Assembly: GCF_947495275.1 (NCBI RefSeq) | Contig: NZ_CANLYL010000009.1 | Coordinates: forward strand, 1-64,000 | Reading direction: 5' to 3' | DNA: 64,000 nt | Origin: an uncultured Roseobacter sp. | GTDB lineage: Bacteria; Pseudomonadota; Alphaproteobacteria; Rhodobacterales; Rhodobacteraceae | Shown here: piece by piece, positions 36,543 through 44,818 of the stretch | Layout of the letters: every line of letters begins with the position of its first letter | Position numbering within the stretch: position 1 is the stretch's first letter | The notes under the pieces: model-generated | What the model was told of the DNA's origin: nothing | The model's database searches: none | Seen by the model: only the letters and a program-made list of their open reading frames with translations | Made by a program: the position numbers and the translations under genes

Positions 36543-37519
36543 TGCGTATCGATGGCCTGCAATACGCCAATTGGTCGGAGAAGATTTTTCGGCAGATGCG
36601 CGATGGGGATGTCGACGCGGTTCATGTGACCATCGCTTACCATGAGACATTTCGCGAAACGGTGCTCAATTTTGAACGCTGGAACCGCTGGTTCGAGGTG
36701 CATTCCGACCTGATCCTCAAAGGGACCACCGCGGCCGATATTGATCTGGCCCGCGAAACCGGGCGCACGGCTATTTTTTTTGGTTTCCAGAACCCAAGCC
36801 CGATCGAAGACGATATCGGATTGGTTGAGATCGTGCACAGCCTCGGCGCGCGGTTCATGCAGCTGACCTATAACAACCAGTCCCTGCTGGCCACGGGATG
36901 TTATGAGGCCGAGGACACCGGGATCACCCGCATGGGCCGTCAGGTGATCCGCGAGATGAACCGCGTAGGCCTGGTGGTGGACATGAGCCATTCTGCAGAT
37001 CGCTCGACCATTGAAGCTGCTGAGGTATCTGAGCGTCCCATCGCAATCACCCATGCCAACCCCTATGATTGGTCGCCCGCCCTGCGCAACAAGAAAGACG
37101 ATGTGATCCGCACGGTCACCGAAGGCGGCGGGATGTTGGGATTTTCTCTTTATCCGCACCACCTGAAAGACAAATCCGACTGCTCATTGCAAAGCTTTTG
37201 CGAAATGATCGCCCGCGCAGCCGAGCGATATGGCGTCCAACACCTGGGGATTGGCTCGGACCTTTGCCAGGATCAACCTGATAGTATCGTTGAATGGATG
37301 CGCACGGGCCGCTGGACCAAAGAGATCGACTATGGCGAAGGGTCCGCCGCTGCCCCGGGGTTTCCCGAAATGCCCGATTGGTTTCGCGACAACCGCGATT
37401 TTGGTAACATCGAAGCCGGGTTGCGGGAGGTTGGTATGAATGACGATGAGGTTGGCGGTATCATGGGGGGTAACTGGTATCGCTTCTTTTCGGACAACTT
37501 CGGAAAGGTCACTGGATGA
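36542..37519 (+). CDS. M19 membrane-dipeptidase homologue with altered metal site
   Basis: 325-aa TIM-barrel hydrolase of the peptidase M19 family. In renal dipeptidase the metals are held by His-x-Asp near the N-terminus, one Glu and two His. Here the HxD site reads DGLQY (L6, Y8), the Glu is Q83 (FGFQNP), while H150 (DMSH), H171 (ITH) and D240 (IGSD) remain. So part of the binuclear centre is lost and dipeptidase activity is doubtful; another amidohydrolase-type or single-metal reaction is likely. Co-translated with ALDH (TAATG) and the next gene (ATGA). Confidence 0.85.
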   Translation: MRIDGLQYANWSEKIFRQMRDGDVDAVHVTIAYHETFRETVLNFERWNRWFEVHSDLILKGTTAADIDLARETGRTAIFFGFQNPSPIEDDIGLVEIVHSLGARFMQLTYNNQSLLATGCYEAEDTGITRMGRQVIREMNRVGLVVDMSHSADRSTIEAAEVSERPIAITHANPYDWSPALRNKKDDVIRTVTEGGGMLGFSLYPHHLKDKSDCSLQSFCEMIARAAERYGVQHLGIGSDLCQDQPDSIVEWMRTGRWTKEIDYGEGSAAAPGFPEMPDWFRDNRDFGNIEAGLREVGMNDDEVGGIMGGNWYRFFSDNFGKVTG

Positions 37520-39201
37520 AGACGAACGCGGCTGATACCCGGCGGCGTTCCCCGAACACCGTCATGCGCCTCAAACGGCTTGGGTCGTTGCATCAATGCA
37601 GACTCAGCTTCATGCGGGTTCTTATGCGTTGTATGGCCCGCGAAAGCTGGCAATTCACCCGCCGCCTGTTTGACATCGACGACAATGGCGTGGGCCGGGC
37701 AGTTTACACTGCGACTGGCCCGGAACGCTCCTATTCGCTCATTGCTTTTGCGCATGACCTTCCGGCAGATCAAAGATCCGACAGGGTTATCGCCGAAGCC
37801 TGGGACGCAACGTTCACCCTCTTTGACGGCATCCCCACCGCAGAGGATATTGACCGCCTTGCGCAAAACGTCCCTCTTCAGGAAGCGGGGCGGATACAGG
37901 AAACCGAGTTGTCGCTGTCGCGGGCAAACCGGTCTGTCCGGCTGTGGGAGCATGTTGTGGCAGCCTTGGCGTCGGGGCGTCAGCCAGACGTCAGCAAGAT
38001 CGATGCGGTCGGATATCTGATGCGGACGACCGCGGTCTACGGGTCGGGGAAATTTGGCGCTGCTGATCGTGAAAAAATCGCCGACCGCCCAGAGCTTTCG
38101 GTGCCCTTCCAGGCAGAAATGCTGTCGGTTTATCTGACCCGCGTTTTCGTGCGTGATCTGGTGCAACATATGGCCCGAGTGAGGGGCGGCTCTGAGGCGG
38201 TGGTGTTGCACCCGGAGATTGCCCAGCGTCTGGGGATCGGGAATTCCACCGGGTTGGGGATGGCACCCTATATCGTCAATCACCCGGTTCTTTTCAACAA
38301 CTGGATCATGGCCCGCGAAGAGGCAATTGCACGGGTCTGTGCGTTAGATACGGCGAGCGCGGAGGAGGCCACCACATTCCGGATAATCCTTCAACGCAGC
38401 GAAGGCTCAATCGCGGTGTGGCATTCGGATCATCCCGCGCAGATCAGGAAACTCGCAGCGCTTCGACAGGATATCGCAGCGCTCAAAGAATATCTTGCCG
38501 GAGATGATTTGCGCCACCTTGCGCCCTGGGCGCGGCTATGCGCCTGGGCGGCGGAAAATCTGAGTGAAGAGGGGCAAGAACTGGTCGCCTCGCTGATCCT
38601 GGAGCCTTATCCCGATCTGGTGGACGGTCTGGCCCATTGTATGTCGGACAGTAACGCCGACGCGTTTCGGATTGATGGGTCGATGCCGGTCGCGGAGGTG
38701 ATGAAGCTCATCGCGAATGCGTTTGACTGGGCGCTGGAAAAAGACTGGACCGCGCCAGAAAACTGCGCGCGCGCCTGGTACGTTTCCGAAGAAAAACTGG
38801 AGCCAAGACTGGGCGAGCGGTTTGACGAACCAATTGAGGAATATGAACAGCCTCTGGCACCCGCGCGTGACGCCGCTGCGGCTTCGGCTGCACTGGAGGG
38901 CTGGGCGTCTGAGAGTCCCATCGCCGATTTTCTGCTGCGCCATCCAGAACACCGGCATACGGTGCGTCGGGCCCAGATGAGCCTTGTCGCACCTTATGGT
39001 GAAATCCGTGACAATACGATCAGCGACAAGGTTCTGCCGATTGACATGCTGCGCGCCAAGCTTTCGTTTTTCGGGGCGACGCATTTTGATCCCCGATCAG
39101 ATCGGTGGGTCCGCATTTGCATGTATGCCGGTGCGCCTTATCCCGAAACGCTGACCACTGAAAACTGCGACCTCTGGGTTTATCCGGAGCTTGTATCGTG
39201 A
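37516..39201 (+). CDS. uncharacterised 561-aa protein in ALDH/M19 operon
   Basis: I do not recognise this family. Soluble, no signal peptide or transmembrane helix. It has a basic N-terminus, mixed alpha-rich composition, a Gly-rich segment GNSTGLGMAPYIVNHP near residue 245 that could bind a ligand, and a C-terminal part with several Trp. Start overlaps the M19 stop (ATGA) and its own stop overlaps the next GTG (GTGA), so all four genes are translationally coupled. Probably an enzyme or subunit working with the DUF3726-like protein. Confidence 0.85.
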   Translation: MKTNAADTRRRSPNTVMRLKRLGSLHQCRLSFMRVLMRCMARESWQFTRRLFDIDDNGVGRAVYTATGPERSYSLIAFAHDLPADQRSDRVIAEAWDATFTLFDGIPTAEDIDRLAQNVPLQEAGRIQETELSLSRANRSVRLWEHVVAALASGRQPDVSKIDAVGYLMRTTAVYGSGKFGAADREKIADRPELSVPFQAEMLSVYLTRVFVRDLVQHMARVRGGSEAVVLHPEIAQRLGIGNSTGLGMAPYIVNHPVLFNNWIMAREEAIARVCALDTASAEEATTFRIILQRSEGSIAVWHSDHPAQIRKLAALRQDIAALKEYLAGDDLRHLAPWARLCAWAAENLSEEGQELVASLILEPYPDLVDGLAHCMSDSNADAFRIDGSMPVAEVMKLIANAFDWALEKDWTAPENCARAWYVSEEKLEPRLGERFDEPIEEYEQPLAPARDAAAASAALEGWASESPIADFLLRHPEHRHTVRRAQMSLVAPYGEIRDNTISDKVLPIDMLRAKLSFFGATHFDPRSDRWVRICMYAGAPYPETLTTENCDLWVYPELVS

Positions 39202-39830
39202 ACCTCTCGCTTAACGAGGTTGAGGCGACTGCGCGAAAGGCTGCGCGAGGTGCGGGCTATCCTTGGGGCCTCGCGGAAGAAACGGGCAAGGCGACGCGCT
39301 GGCTCTGCGCGCAAGGTCTTGAGGGATGTGCTGTTCTCGCCCGTCTGCTGGCCCGCGTTGATGGGGCAACGATCTCTGACTTGTCGCCGAAAGTTGATGA
39401 GCTGATATGGCAGGCTCCGGGACCACACCTGTGTCCGCTGGTGACAGGGGCCGCCCTCTCGGACCGAGTGAGCCAGTTCGACCATGGGGCTTTCAGAACG
39501 GGTCCGATTGCCGAGCCGTGCCTGTTGTTTCCGTTTGTTTCTTATCTTGCCCGGAAAGTGGAACGCGTCGTCGAGATCGAGTGGCGGGGGGGCGGCGCTA
39601 TTTTTGACGCAGGCCAGATGGGGCTGACCGGCGCGACCAGCGATTTTGCGGATCAGGTCGCCATCCGCTTTGGCGGAACTTTGAGGTCGCCTCGGGCGCG
39701 CTGCACCAGAGCTGATCCGGGAAGTTCCGCGTGGGACGCACTTTTGGCATTCGCTCACCGAACCTATGCACCGGCGACCGAAGAGAGCCGTCTAAAAGGC
39801 GCGGGCGCAGAGATGGGCGGTTCCGAATGA
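39198..39830 (+). CDS. DUF3726-like protein
   Basis: 210-aa soluble protein, GTG start coupled to the upstream stop. The opening NLSLNEVEATARKAARGAGY and PWGLAEETGKATRWL resembles the DUF3726 family as I remember it; function unknown. Likely a subunit or partner of the 561-aa protein, given absolute coupling of the genes. The C-terminus (from about 180) is variable and Ala/Gly-rich. Confidence 0.75.
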   Translation: MNLSLNEVEATARKAARGAGYPWGLAEETGKATRWLCAQGLEGCAVLARLLARVDGATISDLSPKVDELIWQAPGPHLCPLVTGAALSDRVSQFDHGAFRTGPIAEPCLLFPFVSYLARKVERVVEIEWRGGGAIFDAGQMGLTGATSDFADQVAIRFGGTLRSPRARCTRADPGSSAWDALLAFAHRTYAPATEESRLKGAGAEMGGSE

Positions 39831-39862
39831 GCGGGCCGAGCCAGAAACCATGAGGTAAGTAC

Positions 39863-39879
39863 AAGGCCCACCGGGCCTT
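39863..39879 (+). other. hairpin between DUF3726-like gene and BCCT gene
   Basis: Stem AAGGCCC / GGGCCTT with loop ACC. The outer bases also allow GTAAG (39856-39860) to pair with CTTAC (39877-39881). Followed by TACATAAAAATT rather than a T-run, so a weak terminator or an mRNA-end stabiliser in the operon. Confidence 0.5.
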
Positions 39880-39951
39880 ACATAAAAATTGCGCATGAAT
39901 GGTTGAGACAAAGCCAAGCTGCGCGTGCTTCAAATTTTAGGGAGGAAGCAA

Positions 39952-41784
39952 ATGTCCGTCAAACCACCATTCACGGATCTGGAGATCAACAGATCAACGC
40001 AGGGCTTTTACGAGGGGCACAGCCTCGAAATCGCTTTGCTCAGCAAGGCGATCATGATCGGCCTGGTCATTTGGGCGTTGGTGTCACCCGCCAATGCCAA
40101 TGGCGTTCTCGGTAGCCTGAATTGGCAAATCCTCGAAGGCTTCAACAGTTTCTATATCATCATCGTAGGGTTTTTTGCGTTCTTCCTTTTTGTGGTCGCC
40201 GCCTTACCGCAGACCGGAAAACGGGTGATGGGACGCCCGGGTGCTGGCAAGGAATTCTCGAATTTCTCATGGTTCTCGATGATGTTCGGCGCCGGTCTGG
40301 GTGTCGGGCTGATGGTGTTTGCGACAGCCGAACCGCTGGGTTTGTGGGGCTCCAATCCCATCGTTGTGGCCGGGGATGTCGCGCCCAACAGCCAGGAAGC
40401 GCTGCAATCAGCCTATCGCTACACGTTTGCCCATTACGGTTTCCATGCTTGGGCGATCTATGTGGTGACGGGCCTCTCCTTGGCTTATTACGCCTATACC
40501 CGCGACATGCCATTGACGATCCGAACCGCGCTGACGCCGCTCTTTGGTGGCCTGATGAACGGGATTTTGGGTCATATCGTGGATGTGCTGGGCGTGGTCG
40601 CGACGATCCTTGGCGTATCGGTTACAATCGGATTTGGAATCTCACAATTCATCGACGGCATGTATGCCATTACGGGCATGGAATGGATGATGAATATAAC
40701 GGGTGACGCGCCGACCCCGGGGACTGTTGGTTTGATTGCGGGGCTGATCGTGATCATGAGCCTTTCAATCATCTCGGCGGTTTCAGGTGTGGGGCGCGGG
40801 GTCAAATATCTGTCGAACCTGAACCTGGTGCTGTCCCTGATACTGCTCTTCACCTTTGTCCTTTTTGGTTCTTTCCTCTTCGCGATGACAACCTATGCCA
40901 CGGCGTTGGTCGACTATATCCTGAATTTTGTATCGCTTAGTTTCGGTGCCTATGGACCCCAATCGCCCGATCAGTTTACCGCAGCACTTTCTGCCGAGGC
41001 AGCGCCCTATGCGGATGCGCTGCGCGCGGGGGCCACAAATGCCTGGGGGTCGTTTGACGGGTTCCGGTCCGGCCTGGAAGGGGAAGCCGCCAATCTCTCA
41101 GAAGATGCGCTCAAAGCGGCCTATGCGGCGGGTGAGCCAGGTCGCCAGTTCGGCTGGCAAGCAGGTTGGACAACTTTCTATTGGGCCTGGTGGATTGCGT
41201 TTTCGCCATTCGTTGGCCTTTTCCTCGCGCGCATTTCGCGGGGTCGCACGGTGCGCGAGTTCATCATTGGATGTGTCGTGGCACCGGCACTGGTCTGCTT
41301 TGCCTGGATGACGATTCTGGGCGGTACAGCGATTGATCTTGAACTGACAGGTGGTGCAGAGGGCGCAATCATCGGCGCCTCCAACACCGCAAAGCTCTTT
41401 GTCACGCTGGGCGAAATGATCTCAGGCGGGTTTCTGTCCGCCATCACGATCATGTGCGTCGTTCTGATCATGACCTTTCTTGTGACCTCGGCAGACTCGG
41501 GGATTCTGGTGATGAACACCATCATGTCAGGGGGCGACCAGGAAGTCGGCAACAAGCACAAGATCGTCTGGGGCGTTATCCTGACGGCGGTGATCGGGAC
41601 CTTGCTGGTGGCCGGCAAATCTGGTGGCGCGGACCCGATGGAGGCGCTGCGCAATGCCATGATCATCGGGGCACTGCCCTTCACCATGGTGATGGGGCTG
41701 ATGTGTATTGCGCTTGCAAAGGCTATGTATCGCGATGGTCTGAGGTCAAAGTCAGGTGACTTGGCCACAGAGCCAGCAGAATGA
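39952..41784 (+). CDS. BCCT family betaine/carnitine/choline transporter
   Basis: 610-aa inner-membrane secondary transporter with about 12 helices for quaternary-ammonium or other zwitterionic compounds. The signature YWAWWIAFSPFVGLFLARIS and the glycine stretch GAGLGVGLM in TM3 are present. ATG at 39952 follows AGGGAGGA. It lies downstream of the ALDH/M19/unknown operon and probably brings in that pathway's substrate. A 9-bp hairpin follows. Confidence 0.92.
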   Translation: MSVKPPFTDLEINRSTQGFYEGHSLEIALLSKAIMIGLVIWALVSPANANGVLGSLNWQILEGFNSFYIIIVGFFAFFLFVVAALPQTGKRVMGRPGAGKEFSNFSWFSMMFGAGLGVGLMVFATAEPLGLWGSNPIVVAGDVAPNSQEALQSAYRYTFAHYGFHAWAIYVVTGLSLAYYAYTRDMPLTIRTALTPLFGGLMNGILGHIVDVLGVVATILGVSVTIGFGISQFIDGMYAITGMEWMMNITGDAPTPGTVGLIAGLIVIMSLSIISAVSGVGRGVKYLSNLNLVLSLILLFTFVLFGSFLFAMTTYATALVDYILNFVSLSFGAYGPQSPDQFTAALSAEAAPYADALRAGATNAWGSFDGFRSGLEGEAANLSEDALKAAYAAGEPGRQFGWQAGWTTFYWAWWIAFSPFVGLFLARISRGRTVREFIIGCVVAPALVCFAWMTILGGTAIDLELTGGAEGAIIGASNTAKLFVTLGEMISGGFLSAITIMCVVLIMTFLVTSADSGILVMNTIMSGGDQEVGNKHKIVWGVILTAVIGTLLVAGKSGGADPMEALRNAMIIGALPFTMVMGLMCIALAKAMYRDGLRSKSGDLATEPAE

Positions 41785-41790
41785 AAGATT

Positions 41791-41818
41791 GCGCCGGGCT
41801 GGATTGCCTGCCCGGCGC
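41791..41818 (+). terminator. hairpin between converging BCCT and RpiR genes
   Basis: Perfect 9-bp stem GCGCCGGGC / GCCCGGCGC with a 10-base loop, starting 6 bases after the BCCT stop. The T-tract is weak (TTCCC). Its place between convergent genes suggests a bidirectional transcription stop. Confidence 0.55.
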
Positions 41819-41861
41819 TTCCCACTAATTGGCCTGACCGCCAGCAATTGTCTTGGCTTGG

Positions 41862-42797
41862 TCAGTCGCCCAAAGGCTGCGGGCCAGTTCGCCCATGATA
41901 GGCGGTCAGGGACGCCCTGATCCTCCGCAGGTTTTCAAGTGTTTCCGCCGACATCTCCTGAGCGACCGACATCGCAAGCGCATCAATCAGCGTAAGATGC
42001 GCATAGCGCGAGGCGGTTGGTTTGTAGATGTCGCTGTCTTCGGGAATATCGACGGCGATCTGGATGTTGGTCACTGCCGCCAACCGCGTATCTGGTTTGG
42101 TGATACAGATTGTTGTGGCACCATACCCCCGGGCGATTTCGGCGGCACCTACGATTGCATCTGCCTCCCCGCTCGCGGATATGAGAAACAGAACATCATC
42201 GCGGGTAAGGGTCGCTGCTCTCATTTGCAAAAGATAGCTGTCACTGGTGGCAAAGGACGGAAAGCCAAGGCGAAAAAACCGATTTGCCGCATCATGGGCA
42301 ACCATCGAAGAGCCGCCGCCAATCCCGGCGAACAACAGGTGCCTTGTGGTCAGCAGCGCATTTTTCGCAGCGTTGAGCGCCTGGGTGTCGATCTGCTGGC
42401 GCATGGCATTTGTCGTCGCTAACAGCGCACCCAGAACTTGATTTAAGGCGGCGCTACTGCCCAGGGCTGACTGTTCTGCCTCGGCGGACAAGTACTGCAT
42501 GCTGACAGCTAGGTTCTGGACCAGCCGGAGCTTGAACTCCCGGAAGCCGTCGCACCCAAGCGAGCGGCAGAATCGGACAACGGTCGGCTTGCTGACACCA
42601 CAGCGTTCGGCCAAGTCACCAATTGTGATGGCGCTGATGTCTTCAAGGTTCTGCTTCACATAATCAGCGACCTTTTGTTCCTGAGCAGCGAGGCTGCCGT
42701 CATGCAGGTGCAGCGCCGAGATGACATCCACAACACCCTTGCGCCCTTTTTTGGGCGGCAGATCAGCGGGTTGGAGTTCGGGCGTGTCGTCGGACAA
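41862..42797 (-). CDS. MurR/RpiR family transcriptional regulator
   Basis: 311-aa regulator. HTH_6 domain near 50-100 (GDLAERCGVSKPTVVRFCRS) and SIS sugar/ligand-binding domain near 150-285 (LFAGIGGGSSMVAHDAANRF, then LISASGEADAI). Divergent from the TRAP operon. Three 15-bp palindromes lie in the shared intergenic region, so it very likely represses the TRAP-M81-DSD-RidA genes and itself. Confidence 0.9.
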   Translation of the reverse strand: MSDDTPELQPADLPPKKGRKGVVDVISALHLHDGSLAAQEQKVADYVKQNLEDISAITIGDLAERCGVSKPTVVRFCRSLGCDGFREFKLRLVQNLAVSMQYLSAEAEQSALGSSAALNQVLGALLATTNAMRQQIDTQALNAAKNALLTTRHLLFAGIGGGSSMVAHDAANRFFRLGFPSFATSDSYLLQMRAATLTRDDVLFLISASGEADAIVGAAEIARGYGATTICITKPDTRLAAVTNIQIAVDIPEDSDIYKPTASRYAHLTLIDALAMSVAQEMSAETLENLRRIRASLTAYHGRTGPQPLGD

Positions 42798-42822
42798 TTT
42801 TTGGCCTCATGGATGTGATCTG

Positions 42823-42837
42823 TGTAATTGAGTTACA
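42823..42837 (+). promoter_or_regulatory. RpiR operator copy 1
   Basis: TGTAATTGAGTTACA, one of three copies of the consensus TGTAAYTNRGTWACR in this intergenic region. 26 bases before the RpiR start codon, so it may mediate autoregulation. Confidence 0.65.
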
Positions 42838-42895
42838 TATTGGGCGGGTCATACACAATGGAATGGGCCATTTTAACCCACTGCTCACCCTTTCA

Positions 42896-42910
42896 TGTAA
42901 CTAGGTAACG
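42896..42910 (+). promoter_or_regulatory. RpiR operator copy 2
   Basis: TGTAACTAGGTAACG, the least symmetrical of the three copies. It lies roughly midway between the divergent genes. Confidence 0.6.
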
Positions 42911-42946
42911 TATATTGGTTGATTTTGTGGAATTTTGACCTCACTA

Positions 42947-42961
42947 TGTAACTTAGTTACA
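42947..42961 (+). promoter_or_regulatory. RpiR operator copy 3
   Basis: TGTAACTTAGTTACA, a perfect palindrome (7-bp arms around one base) 26 bases before the dctQ start. Placed to block transcription of the TRAP operon. Confidence 0.7.
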
Positions 42962-42986
42962 GATTCTGCAAAAAGGGGGGCGGAAA

Positions 42987-43505
42987 ATGCGCAGCTGGGC
43001 GGTCACAGCCAGTGCAAAGCTCAACACAGTGGTCGAGGCTATCGCCGCTGGCTTGATGCTGGCGCTTGTGCTCGATGTCTGGCTTGGCGTTGTCGACCGC
43101 TACTATTTTCACTGGCAATTACCCTGGCCAGAGGCTTTGGCAAGGTATCTGATGATCTGGGCGGCGATGCTTGCGGTATCTTCAGGCGTGGCGCGCCGAA
43201 ATCACATTGGCCTGACGTCTTTTATCATGGTTTTGCCATATCGTATCAGACGTGCCGCTCTGATCTGTATGGACGTCCTGACACTTGCACTGTTTTTATA
43301 CGTGGCATGGTTCGGGGTCGGTTTCGCTTTTGGCGGTGCCACGCGTCATGCGATGATTTTCGGCGCCAGCCTCGCCCCCTTTTATGCCGCTATTCCCGTC
43401 GCTGCCGCTTTGTCCTCGATCCAGCTTGTACTGGTGCTTTTGCGGGACCTCGGCACGCATATCGATGATCCGCCTTTCGAAGTGCCGCAGGAGGAAGCAA
43501 CATGA
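42987..43505 (+). CDS. TRAP transporter small permease (DctQ)
   Basis: 172-aa membrane protein with four predicted helices, typical of DctQ subunits. The GVARRNHIGLTSFI segment matches the family (SGxARRxxHI). Preceded by a GGGGCGG site. Its stop overlaps the dctM start (ATGA). Part of a periplasmic-binding-protein-dependent secondary uptake system driven by an ion gradient. Confidence 0.88.
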   Translation: MRSWAVTASAKLNTVVEAIAAGLMLALVLDVWLGVVDRYYFHWQLPWPEALARYLMIWAAMLAVSSGVARRNHIGLTSFIMVLPYRIRRAALICMDVLTLALFLYVAWFGVGFAFGGATRHAMIFGASLAPFYAAIPVAAALSSIQLVLVLLRDLGTHIDDPPFEVPQEEAT

Positions 43506-44785
43506 TTGTTGCCCTTACTTTTGTGCTGCTCATCGTGCTGGGGATGCCGATCGGTTTTGCAATCGGGTTTGCTGGCGTGGTCGGCCTGATCGACATGGGT
43601 GGCACCCAATTTCTGGCCATTGGACCAAGCAAGATCTTCAATGGGCTCAATATTTTCCCGTTTCTGGCAATGCCGTTTTTCATTCTTGCCGGCGAGATCA
43701 TGAACGATATCGGCATTACCAGCCGGTTGGTCAAACTGGCGCAGGTTCTGGTCGGGCGATTTCGCGGCGGTCTGGCGCATACCAACATGCTGGCATCGGT
43801 TTTCTTTGCGGGTCTGACGGGATCAGCGACAGCCGATGCTGCGGCTTTCGGGCGGACGTTGGTCCCTGCGATGGTCAAGGAAGGGTACAGTCGCGACTAT
43901 GCCTGCGCGGTCACGGCGGCGGGCTCGATCATTGGCCCAACCATTCCGCCGTCAGGTCTGATGGTGGTTTACGGCTCGCTCATGGGTGTGTCGATTGCGG
44001 GCTTGTTTGCGGCGGGTGTTCTGCCCGGGTTGGTGATTTGCCTGGTTTGCATGGCCGTCATTGCAATTGGGGGTAAACGCGAGAACCTGCCCAAAGCCTT
44101 GCGCGGGGCGACACTCGGCGAGATCTGGCAGACATTCCTGTCTTCGCTCACGGCCCTCGCCATGCCGGTCATCATCCTCGGTGGCATTCTGGGAGGCATT
44201 GTTACCCCAACCGAAGCGGCATCCATCGCGGTGGCATACGCGCTGTTCATCGGGGCTTTCATATACCGCACGCTCACTTTCAAGAGTTTCTACGGCATGC
44301 TGGTTCGCACGGCGCGCATCACAGGTGTGATCTTTGTCATCATCGCGTTTGCAAGCATCCTGGGCTGGTGGATGAGTTTCGAACGCATCCCGCAGCTGAT
44401 CGCGGAAACCGTCCTGGGATTGTCCGACAATCGCTACGTCGTGATCGCCATCATCGTGGGGCTGCTGCTCGTTGTCGGCATGGTCATGGACATCACTGCG
44501 ATTTTGATCATCCTTGCGCCAGTGTTGGTGCCCCTGACCGAGCAGGTGGGGCTTGAGCCCATTCATGCGGGGATCATTTTTGTGCTGGCGCTCAACATCT
44601 CGCTGATGACACCCCCGGTGGGGGCCTGTCTGTTCGTGCTGTCATCGGTGACCGGCGAGACGCTCGAGCGGATCTCGCTAAAACTGATGCCCTTCCTCGT
44701 GGCGGAAATAACGATCCTCTTTGCTTTTGCCTTCTGGGATGACGCGGCCCTCTGGCTGCCCAGATTGCTTGGATTTGCCCAATAA
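43502..44785 (+). CDS. TRAP transporter large permease (DctM)
   Basis: 427-aa membrane protein with about 12 helices. Family stretches include GFAIGFAGVVGL, ADAAAFGRTLVPAM and IIGPTIPPSGLMVVYG. It catalyses the transport step together with DctQ. 33 bases before dctP. Confidence 0.93.
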   Translation: MIVALTFVLLIVLGMPIGFAIGFAGVVGLIDMGGTQFLAIGPSKIFNGLNIFPFLAMPFFILAGEIMNDIGITSRLVKLAQVLVGRFRGGLAHTNMLASVFFAGLTGSATADAAAFGRTLVPAMVKEGYSRDYACAVTAAGSIIGPTIPPSGLMVVYGSLMGVSIAGLFAAGVLPGLVICLVCMAVIAIGGKRENLPKALRGATLGEIWQTFLSSLTALAMPVIILGGILGGIVTPTEAASIAVAYALFIGAFIYRTLTFKSFYGMLVRTARITGVIFVIIAFASILGWWMSFERIPQLIAETVLGLSDNRYVVIAIIVGLLLVVGMVMDITAILIILAPVLVPLTEQVGLEPIHAGIIFVLALNISLMTPPVGACLFVLSSVTGETLERISLKLMPFLVAEITILFAFAFWDDAALWLPRLLGFAQ

Positions 44786-44818
44786 CCTCATATCAGAAAC
44801 TCAACAGGAGAGAAAAAG

